Of a stretch of 64,000 nt of DNA, positions 7,774 through 13,644 are shown piece after piece. The stretch comes from Gemmatimonadaceae bacterium. Its GTDB lineage: Bacteria > Gemmatimonadota > Gemmatimonadetes > Gemmatimonadales > Gemmatimonadaceae. Position 1 is the first letter of the stretch. The number at the start of each line of letters is the position of its first letter. The notes beneath the pieces are model-generated. The model was not told the origin of the DNA. It saw nothing but the letters and a program-made list of their open reading frames with translations, and did not search any database. Where the stretch lies: contig JADLCY010000001.1 of NCBI GenBank assembly GCA_020846935.1, positions 744,001 to 808,000 of the forward strand. The letters are read 5' to 3'. A program made the position numbers and the translations under genes.

Positions 7774-8658
7774 TCACGCGACGTGACGCCGCGTGTCCGC
7801 TCCCGCCACCAGCGTGGGCAAGCTCCTGCCCAAGGCGGGCGCGAGCAGGGAGAGTTCCTGCATCATCGCGTCGAAGGCACCGAGTGTGAGGGATTGTGCG
7901 CCGTCGGACAACGCCGTCGCGGGCGACGGATGCACCTCGACGATGAGGCCGTCCGCGCCGGCGGCCATGGCTGCCCGGGCAAGAGCGCGCACATAATGCG
8001 CGTCGCCCGCCGCATGGCTCGGGTCGACGAACACAGGCAGGTGCGTCTCGCGCTTGAGGACGGGAATCGCGGCGATGTCGAGCGTGTTGCGGGTCGACGT
8101 TTCGAACGTGCGGATCCCGCGTTCACAAAGGATCACCTGCAGGTTGCCATGCACGGCGAGGTACTCCGCGGCGCCGAGCAGTTCCTTGATGGTCGCCGAG
8201 GATCCGCGCTTGAGCAGGACAGGCTTGCCCTGGGCAGCGATTGCGGCGAGCAACGGCACGTTCTGCATGTTGCGCGCTCCCACCTGGATCATGTCCGCGA
8301 TCGCCCCGATCCGATCGGCGTGACGCAGGTCCAGACACTCGGTCACGATCGCGAGCCCACACTCGGCACGCGCTTCAGCGAGCAGGTCCAGCGCCTCATC
8401 GCCCAAACCCTGGAAAGCATAAGGATTGGTCCTGGGCTTGAACGCCCCTCCGCGGAGGAGCACCGCACCTCCGCGGCGAACGCCGCGTGCGGTCTCCAGC
8501 AGCATGTCACGACCCTCCACCGAACAGGGGCCGGCCGCCACCACGAACTGGTGACCGCCCACGGTGAACGGCGCGACGGGGCCACGCGGATTGCCCACCT
8601 CGATGCGGGTGGAAAGCGGCCGGTCAGCGGCGCGGGCGACGAGCGGTGTGTCGGACAT
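7774..8658 (-). CDS. aroF: 3-deoxy-7-phosphoheptulonate (DAHP) synthase, type I-beta without regulatory domain
   Basis: A 294-residue enzyme that condenses phosphoenolpyruvate with erythrose 4-phosphate, the first step of the shikimate pathway to Phe, Tyr and Trp. Conserved blocks: AAGPCSVE (metal ligand C45), LRGGAFKPRTNPYAFQG, VGARNMQN, LLKRG, VFVDPSHAAG (H215), GLIVEVHPSPATALSDG (E241, D252). These four metal ligands match those of the Thermotoga type I-beta enzyme with a constant shift of about 57 residues, so the N-terminal ferredoxin-like domain that binds Tyr/Phe there is absent here. Expression appears to be controlled by an aromatic-amino-acid attenuator directly upstream (8680-8872). 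No other shikimate gene is nearby. Confidence 0.92.
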   Translation of the reverse strand: MSDTPLVARAADRPLSTRIEVGNPRGPVAPFTVGGHQFVVAAGPCSVEGRDMLLETARGVRRGGAVLLRGGAFKPRTNPYAFQGLGDEALDLLAEARAECGLAIVTECLDLRHADRIGAIADMIQVGARNMQNVPLLAAIAAQGKPVLLKRGSSATIKELLGAAEYLAVHGNLQVILCERGIRTFETSTRNTLDIAAIPVLKRETHLPVFVDPSHAAGDAHYVRALARAAMAAGADGLIVEVHPSPATALSDGAQSLTLGAFDAMMQELSLLAPALGRSLPTLVAGADTRRHVA

Positions 8659-8679
8659 GCGGGCGTTCCACGAGGAGGG

Positions 8680-8714
8680 AAAAGAAAACGGCCCCCGATC
8701 ATCTCGGGGGCCGT
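8680..8714 (-). terminator. Intrinsic terminator of the aroF attenuator
   Basis: On the minus strand an 11-bp perfect stem (ACGGCCCCCGA / TCGGGGGCCGT, at 8704-8714 and 8688-8698) with a 5-base loop is followed by TTTTCTTTT (8688-8680). It lies between the leader peptide stop (8746) and the aroF ATG (8658), the position of an attenuator terminator. It is one of few hairpins in the window with a real T-tract. Confidence 0.92.
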
Positions 8715-8816
8715 GGCGGCTGCGTTTTGAAGTCCTATCGGGGCCTCAAGACGTGCGCGTCCACCGCCCGCTGGTATACCAGTAGGCGCCGGCAAAGTAG
8801 AAGTTCTGGGCGGTGG
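8708..8816 (-). promoter_or_regulatory. Aromatic-amino-acid transcription attenuator (alternative RNA pairings)
   Basis: Reading the minus strand: region 1 CCACCGCCC (8816-8808) is a perfect 9-bp complement of region 2 GGGCGGTGG (8769-8761). Region 2 can instead pair, with one central mismatch, to region 3 CCACGGCCC (8716-8708), which overlaps the 5' arm of the terminator (regions 3:4). Region 1 lies just before the first Phe/Tyr codons, and region 2 lies just before the leader stop. A ribosome stalled on uncharged aromatic codons would cover region 1 and free region 2 to form the 2:3 antiterminator. A ribosome reaching the stop would cover region 2 and let the terminator form. This is the classic trp/phe attenuation logic; the pairings are seen, the mechanism is inferred. 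Confidence 0.85.
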
Positions 8817-8832
8817 CGGCGGACAAGCGCAT
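8746..8832 (-). CDS. aroF leader peptide, rich in Phe, Tyr and Trp
   Basis: A 28-codon frame (ATG at 8832, TGA at 8748-8746) that would be missed by usual length cut-offs. Residues 10-24 read NFYFAGAYWYTSGRW: two Phe, three Tyr and two Trp in 15 residues, grouped as Phe-Tyr-Phe, Tyr-Trp-Tyr and Trp. It sits between a strong promoter and the intrinsic terminator ahead of DAHP synthase, the shared first enzyme for exactly these three amino acids. There is no Shine-Dalgarno sequence. The predicted transcription start is only ~4-5 bases before the ATG, so the leader is probably translated from a nearly leaderless mRNA. A perfect CTGGTATACCAG palindrome spans the Tyr-Trp-Tyr codons. Confidence 0.88.
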   Translation of the reverse strand: MRLSAATAQNFYFAGAYWYTSGRWTRTS

Positions 8833-8842
8833 GAGGAGGGTG

Positions 8843-8872
8843 AGTGTAGGGGAACAGCCCTGGGGGCGTCAA
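8843..8872 (-). promoter_or_regulatory. aroF promoter
   Basis: On the minus strand TTGACG (8872-8867) and TACACT (8848-8843) are spaced by 18 bases, a good housekeeping-sigma promoter. Only ten bases separate the -10 box from the leader peptide ATG at 8832. No operator-like palindrome overlaps it, consistent with control after initiation. Confidence 0.75.
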
Positions 8873-9008
8873 GGGGCAGATCGCAGAGGGCACCGATCGC
8901 GGCCCTTCCGTCGCCGACGCGTGGCGTCATTCCTGCCTCGTCGCCTTCGCCGCGGGCCTTGCGGGTCCCGGCTTCCTCTCCCCCTCGGCTGCCGCCTACG
9001 TTCTCCGC

Positions 9009-10184
9009 ATGCGCCGCCTCCTCGTCAGGCTTCACCGCTGGATCGGGCTCACGTCCGGGCTCGTCGTTTTCGTGGCCGGCGTATCGGGCGCCATCTACGT
9101 GTGGGAGCAGGAGCTGTTCGCGCTCGTCCACCCGCACCTGGTCACTGTGCCGGCGAGCTCCTCCGCGGTAAGCGCCGACTCGCTGCTCGCCTCGGCGCGA
9201 CGCGCGATGCCGCAGGGACGACCCGTCACCCGCATGATCATCTACGGCAACCCGCGGCGGGCAGCGATCGCGCAGTCGCAGCGCGAGAACCCCGAGGGCC
9301 GGCACTACTTCTCGCAGCTGCGATGGTTCGACGAGGTCTACCTCGATCCCCACACCGGTGACGTGCTGGGCGTCGCGGATCGCAAGCACGACTGGATCTA
9401 CCTCACGCGAAACATCCACACCTCGCTCCTCCTCGCTCAGTGGGGCGAGTGGATCGTTGGTGTGGCGACGCTGGCCTTCATCCTGATGTGCGTCGTTGGG
9501 CTCGTTCTCTGGTGGCCACGCACGCGAACCGTGCTGTCCACACGCCTCGTACCGAAACTGGGCGGGCGATGGAAGCGCACCGTGTTCGACGCACACAACA
9601 TCTTCGGGTTCTACGGGCTCGCCGGACTCCTGATCGTGGGCATCACGGGCCCGGTGTGGACCTGGCGATGGTACACGGATGCCATCGTGTGGACGCTGAC
9701 CGGCGAAGCGCGTCTCGTCTCGCAGCCGGTGCCGACGCCGCGACGCACTCCCTACTGGGTGAGCCAGCCGCTCGAAACCGCGCTGACCTCCACACGGACG
9801 CTTGCACCGGCCGCGCAGCGCTACCTCATCGAAGTTCCAGCCGACGATCGGCGTGTGCTCACAGTGGGGGCCGTGTTTGACCGCGAGAGCCTCTGGGAGG
9901 AGTACGAACGCTTCTACTTCCACCCAGTCAGCGCCACACTGCTCGGCGATGAACGCTTCGACGAGAAGAACCTCGGCATGAAGTGGCGCAACTCGAACTA
10001 CGGCATTCACACCGGCACGCTGTTCGGCTGGCCGACGCAGATCGTTGCCACGCTGGTCAGCCTGCTCGCCGCGAGTCTGCCACTGACGGGAGCCACGATC
10101 TGGCTTCCGCGCTGGATGCGTCGGCGGTCAGGCACGCGACAACACGCACCGCCCAAAGCGCGCGCGACGGACCTCCCAACGTGA
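9009..10184 (+). CDS. PepSY-associated TM helix family membrane protein
   Basis: A 391-residue inner-membrane protein with four main membrane segments: ~residues 10-32 (WIGLTSGLVVFVAGVSGAIY), ~150-172 (WIVGVATLAFILMCVVGLVL), ~198-220 (IFGFYGLAGLLIVGITGPVW) and ~345-367 near the C-terminus. The LHRWIGLTSG start, the paired His motifs (NIHTSLL, FDAHNIFGF, GIHTGTLFGW) and the periplasmic PepSY-like part place it in the PepSY_TM family (PF03929). Relatives are often found with siderophore receptors and some may reduce ferric siderophores at the inner membrane; there is no receptor beside this one. The conserved histidines could bind haem. It diverges from the aroF attenuator promoter. Confidence 0.8.
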   Translation: MRRLLVRLHRWIGLTSGLVVFVAGVSGAIYVWEQELFALVHPHLVTVPASSSAVSADSLLASARRAMPQGRPVTRMIIYGNPRRAAIAQSQRENPEGRHYFSQLRWFDEVYLDPHTGDVLGVADRKHDWIYLTRNIHTSLLLAQWGEWIVGVATLAFILMCVVGLVLWWPRTRTVLSTRLVPKLGGRWKRTVFDAHNIFGFYGLAGLLIVGITGPVWTWRWYTDAIVWTLTGEARLVSQPVPTPRRTPYWVSQPLETALTSTRTLAPAAQRYLIEVPADDRRVLTVGAVFDRESLWEEYERFYFHPVSATLLGDERFDEKNLGMKWRNSNYGIHTGTLFGWPTQIVATLVSLLAASLPLTGATIWLPRWMRRRSGTRQHAPPKARATDLPT

Positions 10185-10186
10185 CG

Positions 10187-10210
10187 AAGGGCGCCCCGCG
10201 AGGCGCCCTT
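10187..10210. terminator. Hairpin between convergent genes
   Basis: AAGGGCGCC (10187-10195) and GGCGCCCTT (10202-10210) form a 9-bp perfect stem with a 6-base loop, starting three bases after the PepSY-TM stop and 32 bases from the end of the convergent ankyrin gene. There is no T-tract on either side, so it may act as an mRNA end stabiliser as much as a terminator. Confidence 0.6.
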
Positions 10211-10241
10211 GCCATTCACCACACGTGCACTGGGTCGACGC

Positions 10242-12203
10242 TCAGCAGCTCCGGCACTTGTGCGAGTTCTTGCTCCCGAGCTTCTCGAGCAGGGCGACGG
10301 TCTCCACGAACGGAGGAATGCGCTGCACGGGGCCGTTGGCCATGTCGGCCACCGTCTGGCCGCGACGGCTCACGACGGTGATGTCGGCGCCCTTCGACAT
10401 CAGGTACTGAATCAGGTCGTCGTCACCCCGCGCCGCCGCGTGATGCAACGGGGTGAACCCGTTCAGGTCGCGCTGGTTCACGTCCATCTTGAGCTCCTCG
10501 ATGAGGAACTTCATCGCCGGAATCCACGCGTCGGGTGCGTGCCGGTGCGAGTTGGCGGCGAACCCTTCGCCGTAGCCAACACCCGACGCAGCGTGAACCG
10601 CGTAGACGCCGGGACCACCGGTCGGAATGGGCGGCAGGCCCGAAGGGTCCTTCGCGGCGCCGCCTTCTTCATCGGGCGACGAGTCGTCGTTCCGGATCCG
10701 GCCAGCCGGCTTGGACGTCGGGATGTTCGGGTCGGCACCGTGCGCGAGCAGGAGCTTCATCGCCGGGACGTCCAGCCCGTACGCCGCACGCCAGAACGGT
10801 GTAGCGCCCTGCGTGTTTACGCCGAGCAGGTCGAAGTTGTACGACATGTACCACAGGTGCTTCGTCAGGCGCACGTTCGGGTCGGCGCCCTTTGCGAGCA
10901 GCGCCTCCATGAGTTCGAGGTGCGTCGTCTGCTGCTGCGTTTGCGCGGTCGGCTGTGGGTACAGAGACTTGGCAGCCCACTGCACGTTGATCGTTGCGTA
11001 GAGCGGCGTAGCGCAGGCCTCGCTGGCGAGCCGAGGGTCCGCACCCTTGGCGAGCAGCTGCATGGCGATGTCGAAGTGGCCATTGATCGTGGCCATGAGG
11101 AGCGGGCTGGTGTGATCCCCGCCGCTCACATCATTGATCGGCGCACCAGCCGCGAGCAGCGCTTCGACGGCGGCGGTGTTCCCCTGCCGCACGGCAAACA
11201 GCAGCGGTGTGAGACCGCCCCGATTGCCGACCAGGTCGGCGTAGCCTAACGAACGCTCCTGCCCCGCCCGGGTGCGCGCGGAGTCCTGCTGCGTGTCACT
11301 GGCGGTGTTGGCCGGGCGCGGTTCGTTGTCGGTCGCCGGCCGCCGCGTGGCCGCCGAGTCGCGCACCGGCGACGCCGAGGAATCGCGACGCGCGGCCGTG
11401 GCCGGTGTCGCACTGCGTCGGCCGGTCGGCGACGCTCCGCTATCGGTTCGCGCCCGTGCCAGCTGGGCGGGCTGCGGGCCGGTCGTTCCGCCGGCACCGG
11501 CAGCGACCGCAGCACCGGCTGGACGTGGCGGTTGCTCAGCCGCCTTCAGCGCCGCAACGCGCCGCTGGCGCAACTGATTCGAGGCGCGATCGGCCCGATC
11601 CCGGGCCGGCGTGTCTTCGATCTTCGACATCGCCTTCAGGCTCGCCCCGGACTTCACCAGCAACGTGATGACGGCAACCCGATTGTAGTTGGCCGCCCAC
11701 ATCAAAGGTGTCTGCTCCCAGGCGCCGTCCTTCTGGTCGACGCTCGCGCCGGCCTTGAGCAATGCGGCGACCGCCTCCTCGCTGCCCTGCATCGCGGCCA
11801 GGTGCAGCGGACGCGCCCCACCAGCCGTCGTGGCGGCGTTCACGTTGGCGCCGGCCTCGATGAGCGCACTCACCGTCGCTCCACGACCCGCGCGCGCCGC
11901 CAGATGCAACGGCGTGTAGCTCCCGTTGCGGGTCGTTGCTTCCACGCGCGCCCCGGCCACCACCAGCATGCGCGTCGTCGCCACATCCCCCATCGCCGCC
12001 GCCCAATGCAGCGCGGTCATGCCGTCGCTCTGCGCGGCGTTTACGTCGGCGCCCTGCCTGATGAGCAGTCTCACCTTCGCGGTGTCCCGCTTCATGGCGG
12101 CATCGGCCACCGGCGACTCATCGCTCGGCGCCGCGGCTGCAGCAAGCAGGACGACGGCAAGCGCCATCAGGGGGTACACGCGTCGCAGCATGGGCGCTCT
12201 CAC
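10242..12203 (-). CDS. Exported ankyrin-repeat protein
   Basis: A 653-residue protein; the GTG at 12203 overlaps the upstream stop (GTGA), and an ATG at residue 5 is an alternative. A signal peptide (PLMALAVVLLAAAAAP) is followed by about five ankyrin repeats (residues ~30-210, e.g. DGMTALHWAAAMGDVATTRM, TPLHLAARAGRGATVSALIEAGANVN). A ~110-residue low-complexity linker rich in Ala, Arg, Ser and Thr (~220-330) follows, then four or more further repeats (~340-640). It ends NSHKCRSC, two cysteines that might bind metal or haem. It is the third gene of an operon with DUF1592-type and DUF1552 proteins and probably scaffolds them outside the cytoplasm; that role is inference. Confidence 0.85.
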   Translation of the reverse strand: MRAPMLRRVYPLMALAVVLLAAAAAPSDESPVADAAMKRDTAKVRLLIRQGADVNAAQSDGMTALHWAAAMGDVATTRMLVVAGARVEATTRNGSYTPLHLAARAGRGATVSALIEAGANVNAATTAGGARPLHLAAMQGSEEAVAALLKAGASVDQKDGAWEQTPLMWAANYNRVAVITLLVKSGASLKAMSKIEDTPARDRADRASNQLRQRRVAALKAAEQPPRPAGAAVAAGAGGTTGPQPAQLARARTDSGASPTGRRSATPATAARRDSSASPVRDSAATRRPATDNEPRPANTASDTQQDSARTRAGQERSLGYADLVGNRGGLTPLLFAVRQGNTAAVEALLAAGAPINDVSGGDHTSPLLMATINGHFDIAMQLLAKGADPRLASEACATPLYATINVQWAAKSLYPQPTAQTQQQTTHLELMEALLAKGADPNVRLTKHLWYMSYNFDLLGVNTQGATPFWRAAYGLDVPAMKLLLAHGADPNIPTSKPAGRIRNDDSSPDEEGGAAKDPSGLPPIPTGGPGVYAVHAASGVGYGEGFAANSHRHAPDAWIPAMKFLIEELKMDVNQRDLNGFTPLHHAAARGDDDLIQYLMSKGADITVVSRRGQTVADMANGPVQRIPPFVETVALLEKLGSKNSHKCRSC

Positions 12204-13615
12204 TGGCCGGGATCCGTGCGCGTCGCGTCAGACGCGCGGAGCGACAGCGCGCTCGTGCTGTCTCCGAAGGCCTTCGTGTCGTCCATGCCGAGCGAATGCA
12301 TCACGCTGAGCATGGCGTTGGCCATCGGCGTGTCGTTCGCTGCCTTGATGTGGACATTGCCGTCGAGTCGGCCGTTCGCCTTGCCCATGACGATCAGCGG
12401 GCATCGACGATGGTTGTGCAGGTTCGAATCGCCCATCGGTGAGCCGTACATGATGAGCGTCTTCTCCAGCATGTTGGCGTCGCCTTCCTGGATGCCCTTC
12501 AGCTTGTCCAGGAAGTACGGCAGCATCGCCACGTGGTATTTGTTGATGAGGTTGAAATCCTTGACGTTCTTCTCCGTGCCGCCGTGGTGCGACGCTGGAT
12601 GGAACGGCTTGTCGGTCCCGCTCTCCGGGTACGTCCGGCTGGAGCCATCGCGCCCCATCTTGAACGAAAAGACGCGCGTGATGTCGGCGGCGAAGGCAAG
12701 CGCCTGGATGTCGAACATCAGCTGCACGTGTTCGGCGAAGGAATCCGGGACACCCGCGGGGGCCCCCGGGAGGTCACGCGGCTCGCCCGACGCGTTGCGG
12801 GCCTCGGTGCGCGCAATCCGTCGCTCGACTTCCCGGATGTCCTCGAGGTACTTGTCCATCCGGGAGCGGTCCTCGGCGCCGAGCGTCTTCTTGAGCGACG
12901 TCAGCTCACCAGCGACAAAATCGAGGATGCTGCGGCGCGTTTGTCGGCGCGACGAGCGCTCCGCCGCGGACCCTCCGACGCCGAACAGCTTCTCGAAGGC
13001 GACCCGCGGATCGCGGATGACCGGGAGCGGCTCGGTCGGCGACGCCCAGCTGATGGAGTCGGTGTAGACGCAGGCATAGCCGTAGGCGCAGCCACCCGCC
13101 TGGTCCACCGGTTCGATGCAGAGCTGCAGCGACGGAATCGGCGTCTCCTGGCCGAATCGCTGTGCATACATCTGATCGAGCGACGTACCGACCCGCACGT
13201 CGGAGCCCTCGGTCTGCCGCGGATGCGACTGCGTGAGGTAGACCGCACTCGACCGGAAGTGATCGCCGCCGATCTCCTTGGGCGTGATAGGCTCGGCGCC
13301 ACGCACGTCCGTGTTGGAGACGATGGTCAGGTACTCCCGGTATGGTTCGAGCGAGCTGAGCGCGGTGGGCGCCAGATCGAAGCTCCGCCCCGCGGCCGCA
13401 GGCGACCACAGATTGAGCTTGGCGCCAAGCTCATTGCAGCCGGCCGCGCCGTGCACCATTTCGATGGCGACGAGTCGCGTGCGATCCGTCGCCGCCTTGC
13501 CCAGGCCACTGCGGCCCACCGGCACCATCGCGTCGAGGAACGGCAGCGCCACCGTGGCGCCCATGCCCTTCACGAACCTGCGACGGGGAAGCGGCTTTCC
13601 AATCAGGAATTGCAT
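12200..13615 (-). CDS. DUF1552 family Tat-exported protein
   Basis: A 471-residue protein starting at the ATG at 13615. The N-terminus carries a twin-arginine signal (PRRRFVKGMGATVALPFLDA). The rest fits DUF1552 (PF07586) along its length: RLVAIEMVHGAAGCNELGA, SLDQMYAQRFG, LQLCIEPVDQAGGCAYGYAC, SMDKYLEDIREVERRI-like helix, and HPASHHGGTEKNVKDFNLIN. The family is almost always encoded next to a DUF1592/DUF1588 cytochrome-like protein, as here, in Planctomycetota, Acidobacteriota, Myxococcota and Gemmatimonadota; the substrate is unknown and an oxidoreductase role is suspected. Its stop overlaps the ankyrin gene start. Confidence 0.85.
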   Translation of the reverse strand: MQFLIGKPLPRRRFVKGMGATVALPFLDAMVPVGRSGLGKAATDRTRLVAIEMVHGAAGCNELGAKLNLWSPAAAGRSFDLAPTALSSLEPYREYLTIVSNTDVRGAEPITPKEIGGDHFRSSAVYLTQSHPRQTEGSDVRVGTSLDQMYAQRFGQETPIPSLQLCIEPVDQAGGCAYGYACVYTDSISWASPTEPLPVIRDPRVAFEKLFGVGGSAAERSSRRQTRRSILDFVAGELTSLKKTLGAEDRSRMDKYLEDIREVERRIARTEARNASGEPRDLPGAPAGVPDSFAEHVQLMFDIQALAFAADITRVFSFKMGRDGSSRTYPESGTDKPFHPASHHGGTEKNVKDFNLINKYHVAMLPYFLDKLKGIQEGDANMLEKTLIMYGSPMGDSNLHNHRRCPLIVMGKANGRLDGNVHIKAANDTPMANAMLSVMHSLGMDDTKAFGDSTSALSLRASDATRTDPGQ

Positions 13616-13644
13616 CGGTGATTCCTGCTCCAGGTGCGTGGTGG

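Noticed and set aside
8771-8782. CTGGTATACCAG as a repressor operator
   Set aside because: It is a perfect palindrome but lies within the leader codons for Tyr-Trp-Tyr, downstream of the start site. The codons explain it well enough, though a role in RNA folding is possible.
8343-10010. A 555-codon open frame on the minus strand opposite the PepSY-TM gene and aroF upstream region
   Set aside because: It covers the aroF attenuator and the well-supported PepSY-TM gene, its product has no family pattern and is biased toward Arg, Glu and His as expected of an antisense frame in GC-rich DNA.
12421-12440. GGTTCGAATCGCCC resembling a tRNA T-loop
   Set aside because: It lies within the DUF1552 coding sequence and no acceptor, D or anticodon arm can be built around it.
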